Shown in pieces: positions 8,996-18,161 of a stretch of 64,000 nt of DNA. The stretch lies in the NCBI RefSeq assembly GCF_012641465.1, contig NZ_JABAIK010000002.1:248001-312000 (forward strand), given 5' to 3'. The notes under the pieces were generated by a model. That model saw nothing but the letters and a program-made list of their open reading frames with translations. It did not search any database and was not told the origin of the DNA. Position numbers and translations under genes: made by a program. The DNA is from Vibrio agarilyticus (GTDB lineage: Bacteria > Pseudomonadota > Gammaproteobacteria > Enterobacterales > Vibrionaceae). Positions within the stretch are counted from its first letter, which is position 1. Each line of letters opens with the position of its first letter.

Positions 8996-10621
8996 TTATG
9001 CGCCAAGCGCCAGTGGTAAGTCAGAACGTTCACGCGCGGTTAGCGCCAAGCTCGTGCAATCGCAATCGAGCTGGTTTTTTTGCGCCAAATACACATCAAA
9101 CGGCATTTGTGGTTGCGCTTCGAGCGCCGCTTGCGCGCGATGCGATTGAGTGACCGCTTGAGTTAAACGAGCCCTCCACACCTCATCAACGCTTTGGTTG
9201 CGAAACTGCGCTCGGTGCGCTGCGGCTTTTTCGCCCGCCCATACCGCAAAGCTCTGTGAGCGAGTCTGCATTTCATGCAACATCTGCGCAGATGGAGTTA
9301 AACCGCTGTCGTGCAATTTGGCACGCTGAGCTGCCAACGCGCTTTGATGAATCGACGTGCCCAGCGCGCGATCAAACAGCGTCGCCAGCGCCTCTAACGG
9401 CTCAAGCAGCGCTAAGCCAAGTGCTTTAACACTCATTGCGCCCTCGCCACTTGGCAGGCGCAGATTTGGATCGCGACCGTACAGTGCCACTTGATTTTGT
9501 CGCTCAGCCACGCTTTGCCGCTCAGCCAAACTCAATGCGTCACTTGGCGCAAGCGCGCAGTAGAGTAAAAACAGATCCAAAAAAGCGCTTTGGTGTTCAT
9601 CAATGCCAAAAGGCAAAAACGGATTGGTGTCCAAACTGCGCAGTTCAACGTATTGCAGCCCTTTGTGGCACAGCGCGTTGAGCGGTCTTAAATTGGCGTC
9701 AACAATTTTGGGTCGAATGGCGCCATACAGCTCATTTTCCAGCTGGATCACCGCGCTATTAAGTTGCCCTTCTGCGGGCAGAGCTTGATAGCGGTGACTG
9801 GGCTGGCGCAACACTTGACACAAACCGTCTAAATATTGCGCCTTGCTGTCGTAACTCAGTGGGTAGCGCGCTTGCTCTGCGCTGCTGTAACCTATCGAAC
9901 TTAACCGTAATGATGTGGCATACGGCAAATACAAACTCGTCTCATCAAACGCCAGCAGCGCATGATCCTCTGTCGCAATATAACTGCGATCAACCACGGG
10001 TGAAGCGCCAAACAGGTAGGCCAAGATCCAGCCGTGACGCATGACGTTGCGAATCAAAGCAAAATACCGTTCCGAGATAAAGCTTTCCAGCGGCTGACCG
10101 TGTCCTTGAACATGGTGCAAGTCGCGCCAAAATTGATCTGGCAATGAGAAGTTATAGTGAATGCCCGAAATGAGCTGCATACGTTTACCGTAGCGATGAG
10201 CCAGCCCTTGACGATAGCGCTCTTTCAGCTTGGCTTGATTCGAAGCGCCGTAGCGCGCAATCTCGATGGCATCATCGTTTGGCAAATAAGGCGGCATGCT
10301 CGTCGGCCACATCCACTCGCCCTCGGCCAAATTGGCATCAACAAACTGATGTAACGACGCGAGCGCTGCAAACGTATCGGCGCGCGAGGTGAGCGCTGGT
10401 GTCACTAACTCAAGCTGCGCTTCAGCAAAATCGGTGGTGATGTAAGGATGCGTCAGCGGCGCGCCAAGTGCCGCTGGGTGCGCGGTATTTGCCAACTGAT
10501 TTGTGTGGCTACGTGCCGATTCACGTTCGATACCACGGGTTATCATTGCTAAAGAGGCTTGGCTCTTTGGTGTGTTCAATAGCGCGATGATATCGCGCCC
10601 AAGAGGAGAAACTGCTGTCAT
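8996..10621 (-). CDS. gshA: Glutamate--cysteine ligase (GshA, proteobacterial type)
   Basis: 541 aa; the E. coli enzyme has 518. Family landmarks are visible in order: RGIERES, ALTHPYITTDFAEAQLELVTP, MWPTSMPPY, RYGKRMQLISGIHYNFSLP, YLFGASP, YLPYATSLRLS and YVELRSLDTNPF. The enzyme makes gamma-glutamylcysteine, the first step of glutathione synthesis. It lies between sigZ (72 bp upstream) and the exporter genes (8 bp downstream), so it is probably co-transcribed with both. Vibrio normally carries a housekeeping gshA elsewhere, so this may be a second, dedicated copy; that cannot be tested from this window. Confidence 0.92.
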   Translation of the reverse strand: MTAVSPLGRDIIALLNTPKSQASLAMITRGIERESARSHTNQLANTAHPAALGAPLTHPYITTDFAEAQLELVTPALTSRADTFAALASLHQFVDANLAEGEWMWPTSMPPYLPNDDAIEIARYGASNQAKLKERYRQGLAHRYGKRMQLISGIHYNFSLPDQFWRDLHHVQGHGQPLESFISERYFALIRNVMRHGWILAYLFGASPVVDRSYIATEDHALLAFDETSLYLPYATSLRLSSIGYSSAEQARYPLSYDSKAQYLDGLCQVLRQPSHRYQALPAEGQLNSAVIQLENELYGAIRPKIVDANLRPLNALCHKGLQYVELRSLDTNPFLPFGIDEHQSAFLDLFLLYCALAPSDALSLAERQSVAERQNQVALYGRDPNLRLPSGEGAMSVKALGLALLEPLEALATLFDRALGTSIHQSALAAQRAKLHDSGLTPSAQMLHEMQTRSQSFAVWAGEKAAAHRAQFRNQSVDEVWRARLTQAVTQSHRAQAALEAQPQMPFDVYLAQKNQLDCDCTSLALTARERSDLPLALGA

Positions 10622-10693
10622 TTACACAATTCACGTCGTTAAGATAGTGATAAGACGACGCTCAATCGTAAAAGACGCAATTTATTTTTGACT

Positions 10694-11233
10694 TTAACAG
10701 CGCGAACAGCCGCCCTTTTTCTTAGGCGTCATATCTGGAAAGCCATCATGACCGATTTCAACATCGCAGCACGCCATCAGTTTTTCGCGAAATTTGACTC
10801 GGCTGCGCTGAACCCGACTTTTGGCGCCCGACAAAGATAGCCCCAGTTTGTCGGCAATCACTTGTTGTGGCACTCCCTCCAATTCAGCAAGACGCAGCGG
10901 CAGACTGTATTTTTCTGGCATATCATCGATAAGCGGCAGTAAACACTGCGCCAACTCTTCGCGTGCTTCCAAACCGTCATCGGCCTCTTCTGCTACCAAA
11001 TCGGCGGGTAATTCATCATAAGGCTGGTGCTTGCGATAAAAGTCCATAATCGTGTTGTGCGCAATCCGATACAACCAACCTTTGAGGCTGCCTTGCGATT
11101 TTAGCTGATGCAGATTGGTACTGGCTTTGATGTACACATCTTGCAAAATGTCATCGACCGCATCGATATCTTTGACACGCTTACTCACATACTGACGTAA
11201 CTGCGCCTTATGCGCTTGCCATTCCGACAACAT
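10694..11233 (-). CDS. sigZ: RNA polymerase sigma factor SigZ (ECF type)
   Basis: 179 aa ECF sigma factor. Region 2 (DILQDVYIKASTNLHQL, GWLYRIAHNTIMDFYRK) and region 4 (PEKYSLPLRLAELEGVPQQVIADKLGLSLSGAKSRVQRSR, quoted here as separate recognisable elements: PEKYSLPLRL, IADKLGLSLSGAKSR) are intact. It ends in a Cys-rich tail, GGCSRC, following an earlier CC pair, typical of SigZ and suggestive of metal or redox sensing. No anti-sigma gene is adjacent. It heads the gshA-exporter-synthetase run, so it probably transcribes that operon. That link is inferred from position. Confidence 0.85.
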   Translation of the reverse strand: MLSEWQAHKAQLRQYVSKRVKDIDAVDDILQDVYIKASTNLHQLKSQGSLKGWLYRIAHNTIMDFYRKHQPYDELPADLVAEEADDGLEAREELAQCLLPLIDDMPEKYSLPLRLAELEGVPQQVIADKLGLSLSGAKSRVQRSRVKFREKLMACCDVEIGHDGFPDMTPKKKGGCSRC

Positions 11234-11325
11234 AATTCAAACCCAATAATGAAAATCAGCCAAATGTACCTCAAGACGAAGTGATCACCAAAAAATGCAA
11301 GGTGACACCGAAAAGCGCTCTTAAA

Positions 11326-11351
11326 CAAAAAAACACACCGCAAGCGGTGTG
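11326..11351 (-). terminator. Intrinsic terminator after the HdeA-like gene
   Basis: An 8-bp stem (CACACCGC at 11334-11341 with GCGGTGTG at 11344-11351). On the minus strand it is followed by a U tract from the A run at 11326-11333. It separates the HdeA-like gene from sigZ. Confidence 0.8.
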
Positions 11352-11383
11352 CTCAATCAATCTTAGGAGTGACGTCTGTTAAC

Positions 11384-11677
11384 CTAATTAGTCATCTCTT
11401 TCTTCACAACATCGCTCACTTTACTTTTTGGCGCTTGCTGACACGCTTCAACAATGTCATCCACCTCAACCGGATCAAGCTGAGCAATCTCAGTGATGCT
11501 GTTTGCTGAGACAATGTAACCAATGGCCACAGGCACCAAGCTATAGTCCTGGCCTAACAGCACCTCACAATCCATGTCCACGGTCATAGTGGCAGGCTTG
11601 GCGGCATGACCGTCTGCTAGCGAGAAAAAAGAGGCTGATGCGAGCATCGCGCCGACGGCTAAAGCTTTGATCTTCAT
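11384..11677 (-). CDS. HdeA/HdeB-like periplasmic acid-stress chaperone
   Basis: 97 aa with a cleavable signal peptide (MKIKALAVGAMLASASFFSLA). The mature part has the HdeA pattern: DCEVLLGQDYSLVPVAIGYIVS, then VDDIVEACQQ, leaving exactly two cysteines that form the family disulfide. HdeA proteins protect periplasmic proteins at low pH. It has its own terminator and is probably a separate unit from sigZ. Assignment is by motif and size; the sequence is divergent from E. coli HdeA. Confidence 0.75.
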   Translation of the reverse strand: MKIKALAVGAMLASASFFSLADGHAAKPATMTVDMDCEVLLGQDYSLVPVAIGYIVSANSITEIAQLDPVEVDDIVEACQQAPKSKVSDVVKKEMTN

Positions 11678-12103
11678 AAGTTACCCCATTCAATCTTCGA
11701 TGATGAAATTCAAATTAGGCGACGCTTGACACTACCCATTCGCTTGCACACGGTTCACAACGTCAAAATGTTTGAGCGGGTAGCGCCACGTCGAAATTAG
11801 CTTAGGTGAGCTACCAAGCGCGATAAGCATGAATTTCCACTCAGCCGATGAATTTCCCTCTCACCCTTTTGGGTGACGTTTCCACGGCTCACGCCATGCG
11901 CAAGACCAGTAAACTCGGGCAATGCCGCTATTAAGAAGAGGTTTTCATCTTATTTATCAAATTCTCGCACATGAGACAGCAAGCAAAGACGGAAAAGGGT
12001 TTTCTCATTCAATAGCGACTTACGACCACGGATACAAGAAGCGTCAATTCTCAACTAAACTTTTGCCATCGCTTATGCCCTTCTTCTAAAAGGAGCGTTG
12101 ACA
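11678..12103. other. 426-bp intergenic region, unexplained structure
   Basis: No credible ORF. It must hold the divergent promoters of the HdeA-like and SDR genes. Also visible are two copies of ATGAATTTCC (11829-11838 and 11848-11857) and a small hairpin TCACCC-TTTT-GGGTGA (11861-11876). I could not match this to a riboswitch or known small RNA. Confidence 0.5.
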
Positions 12104-12823
12104 ATGAAATCTCTCGTTGCCATTACTGGTGCCAGCTCTGGAATTGGCGCCGCCATTGCCAAACGGCTCAGCGCCGCGGGTCACCCTTTGTTACTGATGG
12201 CGCGTCGCATGGATAAAATGCAAGCGTTAGGGCTGCCTAACACCTTGTGTGAAGCCGTTGATGTGCTGGATCGCGCTTCACTCACCGCGGCCATCGACAA
12301 AGCGCAAACGCAGTATGGTGATGTAGATTGCTTAATCAACAACGCAGGGGTAATGCTATTGGGACAAATCGATACGCAAGATCCTGCCGAATGGCAACAA
12401 ATGTTTGATCTTAATGTGGTGGCACTGCTCAATGGCATGCAGACCGTGTTAACCTCAATGATGACGCGAAATCACGGCACCATTATTAACATCAGCTCCA
12501 TTTCCGGTCGAAAAACATACCCCAACCGAGCGGCGTATTGTGGATCAAAATTTGCGGTTCATGCGATCTCAGAAAACGTACGTGAAGAGGTTGCAGACCA
12601 TAACGTCCGTGTCATTACCATTGCGCCTGGGGCGGTCGAAACCGAGCTACTGTCACACACCACCTCGGAAGAGATAAAGAAAAATTACAGTGCATGGAAG
12701 GTCGATATTGGCGGTGTTTTAATGGCCGACGATGTGGCTCGTGCGGTCGAGTTTGCCTATCAGCAGCCACAAAATGTCTGTATTCGTGAAATCGATTTAG
12801 CGCCGACAAAGCAGCAGCGATAA
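12104..12823 (+). CDS. Short-chain dehydrogenase/reductase (SDR)
   Basis: 239 aa classical SDR. The Rossmann nucleotide loop TGASSGIG is at the N-terminus, then NNAG, a catalytic Ser in NISSISG, and the YCGSK active-site Tyr-x3-Lys, followed by PGAVETEL. NADP-type preference is suggested by the basic residues in ARRMDKM. An AGGAG 8 nt before the ATG at 12104 fixes the start; a TTG six bases upstream is too close to that site. Substrate unknown; the YdfG-like hydroxy-acid dehydrogenases are the nearest recognisable group. Confidence 0.88.
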   Translation: MKSLVAITGASSGIGAAIAKRLSAAGHPLLLMARRMDKMQALGLPNTLCEAVDVLDRASLTAAIDKAQTQYGDVDCLINNAGVMLLGQIDTQDPAEWQQMFDLNVVALLNGMQTVLTSMMTRNHGTIINISSISGRKTYPNRAAYCGSKFAVHAISENVREEVADHNVRVITIAPGAVETELLSHTTSEEIKKNYSAWKVDIGGVLMADDVARAVEFAYQQPQNVCIREIDLAPTKQQR

Positions 12824-12944
12824 GCCGAGACGATGTCAGTTAATTCGTTGTAATATAATCGAGTAACCTCGATATATACGGTTAACAAACATTCGGCACT
12901 CAAGGCGTGCCACCTTAATCGACGAAACAGAGCATACAGATCCC

Positions 12945-13793
12945 ATGTACCAACACCTCGAGCAAGCTGCTGAAAAACCGCCACTGTGGTCGGCTTACAC
13001 CGCCGAGCTATTATGGGCAGACCCATACATCGCCACGCAGATGCTGCAATACCATTTAAACCCAAACATTCCGGCGGCATCGCGACATTTTGATTTTATT
13101 GATGAGTCTGTGGGTTGGTTAATCAAGCAAGGGCAGCTGAGCGAAACATCACGTACCATTGATTTTGGGTGTGGCCCAGGCCTCTACACGCAGCGCTTAA
13201 AAGCGCGCGGTATCGGCACCGTTGTCGGGCTGGATTTCTCACGTAACTCACTAAATTATGCAGCCGAACAAGCCCAACATGCCGACCTCGCTATCGAATA
13301 CCACTACGGCAATTACTTGGACTATCAAGATGAGCGAAAATTTGATCTGATCTCGCTTGTGATGTGCGATTTTTGCGCCCTCAATCCAACACAACGCGCG
13401 CAATTATTGGCCAAATTTAAAACCCTACTCGCTCCCAATGGCATCATTGCGCTTGATGTGTACACCCAGCGCCGATTTGCTGCACAACCAGCGTCATTGC
13501 AGCTTGGCAAAAACACCATGAATCATTTTTGGAGCGCCGACGATTATTGGTGTATTCAAGCCTCGTTCACCTATGATGCTGACTTAGTGACTTTAGATAA
13601 ATACACGGTTATCGAAGCGGCGCGTCAGCAAATCGTCTATAACTGGCTGCAGCACTTCACACGGGCAATGCTTGAACAAGAATTGCAACTACACGAACTA
13701 GAAATTGATTCGGTATACGATGATTTATGCGGCAAGCCCCACAGCGACGCTGATGAGATGGCACTGATCATTCGTCATCGAACACAACCATAA
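12945..13793 (+). CDS. Class I SAM-dependent methyltransferase
   Basis: 282 aa. The SAM-binding motif I is clear: TIDFGCGPGLYTQRL near residue 73, followed by the acidic motif VVGLDFSRNSL and the DLISLVMCDFCAL strand. The C-terminal half carries a beta-rich insert typical of small-molecule methyltransferases. Methyl acceptor unknown. It stands 19 bp before an acetyltransferase gene and may be co-transcribed with it. Confidence 0.8.
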   Translation: MYQHLEQAAEKPPLWSAYTAELLWADPYIATQMLQYHLNPNIPAASRHFDFIDESVGWLIKQGQLSETSRTIDFGCGPGLYTQRLKARGIGTVVGLDFSRNSLNYAAEQAQHADLAIEYHYGNYLDYQDERKFDLISLVMCDFCALNPTQRAQLLAKFKTLLAPNGIIALDVYTQRRFAAQPASLQLGKNTMNHFWSADDYWCIQASFTYDADLVTLDKYTVIEAARQQIVYNWLQHFTRAMLEQELQLHELEIDSVYDDLCGKPHSDADEMALIIRHRTQP

Positions 13794-13811
13794 AAATTTA
13801 GGAGAATCGCC

Positions 13812-14510
13812 ATGACTCAGCCCATAGGATACGCCGTTGCTAACTGGCAAGCCCCGCCGTTTCCCACGCATGAGATATTAACTGGCCATTTTTGCCGCTT
13901 GGAGCCGCTGAATGTCGCCAAACACAGCCAAACGCTCTTTGCCGCGAATGCGCTGAACCAAGATGACACACTTTGGACTTATTTACCTTACGGTCCATTT
14001 GCCACTTTGAGCGATTATCAGAGCTGGCTTGCGCTCTCAGAGCAGAGCCAAGATCCTCAATTTTATGCGGTGGTGGACAACGCCTCGGGTGAGGCTATTG
14101 GCGTCATCAGTTACCTGCGCATCACCCCTGAAGCAGGCACCATCGAAATTGGTCATCTGTGCTTTTCGCCACGCTTGCAAAAAACACCCGCGGCAACCGA
14201 AACCGTCTATTTACTGATGGCCAAAGCCTTTGAGTTAGGTTATCGCCGCTGTGAATGGAAATGTGATGCGCTTAACCAACCTTCGCGCCATGCTGCGCTA
14301 CGCTATGGTTTTACTTTTGAAGGCATTTTTCGCCAAGCTGGCGTGTACAAAGGTCGCAATCGAGACACCGCTTGGTTTGCGGTGTTAGACAATGAATGGC
14401 CAATATTGCAACCGGGTTTTCAGATGTGGTTAGCCAGCAGTAACTTTGATTCTCATGGCCAGCAGAAACAGCGCTTGAACCAATGCTTTGCTGTGCAGTC
14501 ACACCCTTAG
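13812..14510 (+). CDS. GNAT acetyltransferase, RimJ/RimL-like
   Basis: 232 aa. The GNAT fold is recognisable: FYAVVDNASGEAIGVISYLRITPEAG, then IEIGHLCFSP, and the late motif YRRCEWKCDALNQPSRHAALRYGFTFEGIFRQ. This is the arrangement of proteins acetylating N-terminal amines or small substrates with acetyl-CoA. AGGAGA lies 6 nt before the ATG. It follows the methyltransferase closely, and a short fragment of the 268-bp repeat end lies downstream (about 14526). Confidence 0.83.
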   Translation: MTQPIGYAVANWQAPPFPTHEILTGHFCRLEPLNVAKHSQTLFAANALNQDDTLWTYLPYGPFATLSDYQSWLALSEQSQDPQFYAVVDNASGEAIGVISYLRITPEAGTIEIGHLCFSPRLQKTPAATETVYLLMAKAFELGYRRCEWKCDALNQPSRHAALRYGFTFEGIFRQAGVYKGRNRDTAWFAVLDNEWPILQPGFQMWLASSNFDSHGQQKQRLNQCFAVQSHP

Positions 14511-14556
14511 GTTCTGTTAACTCGATATACCCAAGTGACTTCAACTAAGGAACACT

Positions 14557-14982
14557 ATGAGAACAATTGGTAATTTAATTTGGCTCCTCTGCGGCGGCTT
14601 TTTTATGGGACTCGCGTGGTGGTTTTTTGGCCTGCTAGCGTTTATCAGCATTATTTTTATCCCATGGGGACGCGCCTGTTTTGTTTTGGGGAATTTTTCG
14701 TTTTGGCCCTTTGGCTATGAGGCGATTTCTCGCGATGAGTTAACCAACCAAACCGACATTGGCACCAGTCCACTGGGTGTTATTGGTAATATTATTTGGT
14801 TCATTTTTGCCGGAATTTGGCTCGCTATCGGTCACATTTTGTCGGCGGTGGCCTGTTTTGTCACCATCATCGGCATTCCATTCGCTCTGCAGCACCTTAA
14901 ACTGGCGGCAATTTCGCTCGCACCAATAGGGAAAACAGTGGTGACCAAGGAGGAAGCGGCGGCGGCACGTTATTCACGCTAA
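14557..14982 (+). CDS. yccF: YccF-family inner membrane protein
   Basis: 141 aa, two duplicated YccF domains. Each has a hydrophobic helical pair, a conserved IPWGR or IGIPFA element, then a FGYEA or LAPIGKTVV block. E. coli YccF has 148 aa with the same plan, including the start MRTIGN. Function is unknown in the family. AAGGAAC stands before the ATG. It is followed within 33 bp by the KefG-like gene, which may place it in the same transcript. Confidence 0.85.
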   Translation: MRTIGNLIWLLCGGFFMGLAWWFFGLLAFISIIFIPWGRACFVLGNFSFWPFGYEAISRDELTNQTDIGTSPLGVIGNIIWFIFAGIWLAIGHILSAVACFVTIIGIPFALQHLKLAAISLAPIGKTVVTKEEAAAARYSR

Positions 14983-15015
14983 CGCTCAGCTCAGTTTAAT
15001 GGCAAGGAGGCCATT

Positions 15016-15675
15016 ATGACATCAAGCATAGAGATTCATGACACACTCAGCTCTGCCAGCGTAAAGCGGGTGCTGATCCTATTTGCCCACCCGTCACAGC
15101 AACGTTCTGAAGTCAATGTGCCAATGTTTCATGCAGCGCAGCGCATTGATGGCGTGACGTGTGTTGATCTCTATGGCGAATACCCAACCTACAACATCGA
15201 TATTGATAAAGAGCAGCGTCGGTTGCTCGACCACGATGTGATCCTATTTCATTTTCCACTTTACTGGTATTCAACCCCTGCCATTTTAAAAGAGTGGCAA
15301 GATTTGGTTCTTGAATATGGCTTTGCTTACGGCACGAAAGGCAACGCGCTAAAAGGAAAAACCTTTTTATGCGCCATTAGCGCCGGTGGGCGAGAGACGG
15401 CTTATCGTCATGATGGTATCAATCACTTCACGGTCCGTGAGCTGTTGGCTCCCCTTGAACAGATGGCCAACCTGACTCAAATGGACTACCTGCCCCCCTT
15501 TATGCTTTATGGCGCACGCAGCGCTCAAGAAGAGCAGACCATTGACGGCCATATTGCGCTATGGCAAACCCTGCTGCAGCAATTGCAAACAGACACCCTG
15601 CCCTTTGATACTGTGCGCGAAGCAGCAACCCTCAACGCGCACATTTTACCGGCTAAATTGGGAGGCTCGTTATGA
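15016..15675 (+). CDS. KefF/KefG-type flavodoxin-like NAD(P)H oxidoreductase
   Basis: 219 aa with a flavodoxin-like fold: VLILFAHPSQQRSEVN (phosphate loop), VDLYGEYPTYNIDI, ILFHFPLYWYSTPAILKEWQDLVL, AISAGGRETAYRHDGINHFT. These match the ancillary subunits that activate glutathione-gated K+ efflux. AAGGAGG is before the start, and its stop overlaps the antiporter start by 4 bp (ATGA), so the two are translationally coupled. KefG is favoured over KefF, but the two cannot be separated with certainty here. Confidence 0.88.
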   Translation: MTSSIEIHDTLSSASVKRVLILFAHPSQQRSEVNVPMFHAAQRIDGVTCVDLYGEYPTYNIDIDKEQRRLLDHDVILFHFPLYWYSTPAILKEWQDLVLEYGFAYGTKGNALKGKTFLCAISAGGRETAYRHDGINHFTVRELLAPLEQMANLTQMDYLPPFMLYGARSAQEEQTIDGHIALWQTLLQQLQTDTLPFDTVREAATLNAHILPAKLGGSL

Positions 15676-17597
15676 CCTCACTGTTTCTTCAAGCGTTCAT
15701 CTACCTTGCCGCCGCCGTGATTGCGGTGCCACTTGCCAAACGGTTTGGACTTGGCTCGGTGCTCGGCTATCTGCTGGCCGGTGTCATCATTGGGCCTGTC
15801 GTGGGCTTGGTGGGTAGTGAAACCATCACTATTCAACACTTTGCCGAATTTGGCGTCGTAATGATGCTGTTTTTAGTCGGGTTAGAGCTTGAGCCGAAAA
15901 TGCTCTGGTCGATGCGGCATAAACTCCTCGGGTTGGGTGGATTGCAAGTCAGCCTCACTGCGGGTTTGGTTTTTGCGTTGGCACTGTGGCTTGGGGAATC
16001 TTGGCGCGTAGCCTTAACCATAGGACTTATCTTCTCACTCTCTTCGACCGCTATCGTATTACAAACCTTCAACGAAAAAGGATTAGGTCGCACCGAAGGA
16101 GGTCGCAGCGCCTTTTCCGTTCTGTTATTTCAAGACATTGCGGTGATTCCTATGCTGGCTTTCATTCCTCTTCTGGCGCTGCCAGAGGCGGTGACGGCGG
16201 CCAAAGAGATTGCGCAAAACGCCGCGGAGCATCACGACACTTTAAGCTTGGTGGCAGGACTCCCAAGTTGGGCGTATGGACTAGCGATTATCGCAGCGAT
16301 TGTGGTGGTAGTCGTCGGCGGTCATACGCTTAGCCGGCCGTTATTTCGCTTTGTCGCCAGCTCAGGCCTGCGCGAAATTTTCACCGCCACCGCGCTCATG
16401 TTAGTGATAGGCATTGCCGCGCTAATGAGTTTGGTTGGTTTATCACCCGCGCTTGGCACCTTTTTGGCTGGGGTCGTGCTAGCAAACAGTGAATTTCGCC
16501 ACGAACTTGAGTCGAGCATTGAGCCTTTCAAAGGGTTGCTGTTAGGGCTGTTTTTCATCACCGTTGGCGCAGGAATTAACTTTGCCTATTTAAGCGCTAA
16601 CCTTGGTGATGTCATTGGCCTCACGGTGGGCATCATTGTTCTCAAAGCCTTGGTGTTACTGGTTCTCGCGCTACTATTTCGCATTCGGCGCAGCGATGGC
16701 TGGCTGTTTACATTGAGTCTTGCTCAAGCGGGTGAGTTTGGCTTTGTTTTGTTAAGTTTTTCACTTCAGCAGCATGTGCTCTCCGCCGAATTAACCCAAA
16801 CGTTGGCGTTAGTCGTCGCGCTGTCCATGTTCCTAACGCCCGGGCTTTTTATCATCTTTGAAAAACTGATCATGCCTCGGTATCAAAAACAGAGTAATCA
16901 ACGCGAGCAAGACAATATTAGTGACAATGGCAGTGTCATTATTGCCGGTATGGGGCGCTACGGGCAGATCGTGAATCGTTTACTGAGCACCAATGGCATC
17001 AAGACTGTGATGCTAGATCAGCAGCCCGAACAGGTGGACCTATTAAGACAATTTGGTACGAAAGCGTTTTTCGGTGACGCGACACGGCCAGATCTGCTGC
17101 ACAGCGCCGGCATCGAACACGCCAAAGCGCTTGTTGTGGCGATGGATACTCAAGAGAGCGCAACTGAATTAGTTAAATACGTCAAACACGCTTACCCGCA
17201 TGTCCTCATTATTGCTCGTGCGTTTGATCGTGGTCACGGCTACCTTTTGCGGCAAGCAGGCGCAGACTGGATTGAATCAGAGACGTACCATTCTGCTTTA
17301 GAGTCGGCAGGAGAGGCGATGCGCGCACTCGGACTGCACCCCTTCTTTATCGAACAGCAAAAAATGACGTTTAAACGGGTTGAGGCTCGAAAATCAGAAT
17401 CGCTCTATCAAGCTTGGGCTGATGAAAGCCAAGGAGAACGTTTTGATAATAATTATCGCCGCCTCTTTCGCCACTTAGAAGATAAAATGGCCGAAGAAAT
17501 GCAGCGCGATCGTAATGACAGCCAAGCAGGTGCGGCGCGTGGTTGGACACCACCGCCTAAGGGTTATTCCGACCACCTCAAAGACGAGGAGCGTTAG
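15672..17597 (+). CDS. Glutathione-regulated K+/H+ antiporter, KefB/KefC type
   Basis: 641 aa. The N-terminal 390 residues are a CPA2 exchanger domain with about twelve helices. A cytoplasmic TrkA-N (KTN) nucleotide domain follows, with VIIAGMGRYGQIVNRLL near 415 and FGDATRPDLLHSAG. The charged C-terminus is long. Kef systems release K+ to acidify the cell when glutathione adducts form, protecting against electrophiles. Gene coupling to a KefG-like partner supports this. Overlap with that gene is ATGA. The nearby GSH synthesis operon and glyoxalase-fold gene fit the same physiology. Confidence 0.88.
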   Translation: MTSLFLQAFIYLAAAVIAVPLAKRFGLGSVLGYLLAGVIIGPVVGLVGSETITIQHFAEFGVVMMLFLVGLELEPKMLWSMRHKLLGLGGLQVSLTAGLVFALALWLGESWRVALTIGLIFSLSSTAIVLQTFNEKGLGRTEGGRSAFSVLLFQDIAVIPMLAFIPLLALPEAVTAAKEIAQNAAEHHDTLSLVAGLPSWAYGLAIIAAIVVVVVGGHTLSRPLFRFVASSGLREIFTATALMLVIGIAALMSLVGLSPALGTFLAGVVLANSEFRHELESSIEPFKGLLLGLFFITVGAGINFAYLSANLGDVIGLTVGIIVLKALVLLVLALLFRIRRSDGWLFTLSLAQAGEFGFVLLSFSLQQHVLSAELTQTLALVVALSMFLTPGLFIIFEKLIMPRYQKQSNQREQDNISDNGSVIIAGMGRYGQIVNRLLSTNGIKTVMLDQQPEQVDLLRQFGTKAFFGDATRPDLLHSAGIEHAKALVVAMDTQESATELVKYVKHAYPHVLIIARAFDRGHGYLLRQAGADWIESETYHSALESAGEAMRALGLHPFFIEQQKMTFKRVEARKSESLYQAWADESQGERFDNNYRRLFRHLEDKMAEEMQRDRNDSQAGAARGWTPPPKGYSDHLKDEER

Positions 17598-17680
17598 GTC
17601 TTACGTTTCAAGTAAAAAGGGGGGATAGAACTGCTAAAGTTAAATAACCTTACCTAAGACAAAAACACGTGGAATAGCCC

Positions 17681-18154
17681 ATGAAAACGCCATTACCTTC
17701 AGGGGAATTTCATCCCCCGCTACTTGGGCTTGACCATATTGTGCTGCGCACAGACGACATCACCGCAATGCGCCACTTCTACCAAACCGTATTGGGCTGC
17801 GTGTTTGAACGCGCCCTACCTCATCTTGGGTTAACCCAATTGCGCGCAGGTAGCGCGTTAATTGATCTGGTCGAAGTCAATAGTGAGCTCGGTCGCCAAG
17901 GGGGTAAATCACCCTCGCAAAACGGCCGCAATATGGACCATTTCTGCCTCACGTTAGCCCCCTGCGACGAAGCCGCTTTACTCGCCCACTTGCGCCATCA
18001 TCACATCCCGATTGAACCGACGAATAATCCTTTCATTGAGCGTTATGGTGCTTACGGGTTTGGCCGTTCCATCTACATTCGCGACCCACAAGGCAATGTG
18101 GTTGAGCTCAAGCCACTTGCCGATTCCTCATCAAGAGATACCCACCCTATCTAA
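17681..18154 (+). CDS. VOC family protein (glyoxalase/dioxygenase fold)
   Basis: 157 aa, one paired beta-alpha-beta-beta-beta module set. It begins LGLDHIVLRTDDITAMRHFY with the metal-binding His, and ends YGFGRSIYIRDPQGNVVELK with the second metal Glu. The central NMDHFCL gives another His. Proteins of this type include lactoylglutathione lyases, thiol-resistance enzymes and dioxygenases, and the exact reaction is not settled by sequence. It lies downstream of kef genes. Long repeat copy B begins 8 bp after its stop. Confidence 0.78.
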   Translation: MKTPLPSGEFHPPLLGLDHIVLRTDDITAMRHFYQTVLGCVFERALPHLGLTQLRAGSALIDLVEVNSELGRQGGKSPSQNGRNMDHFCLTLAPCDEAALLAHLRHHHIPIEPTNNPFIERYGAYGFGRSIYIRDPQGNVVELKPLADSSSRDTHPI

Positions 18155-18161
18155 GGTTGTC

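Noticed and set aside
11820-11960. Riboswitch upstream of the SDR gene
   Set aside because: I compared the conserved elements of thiamine, cobalamin, c-di-GMP, lysine and molybdenum types from memory and none matched.
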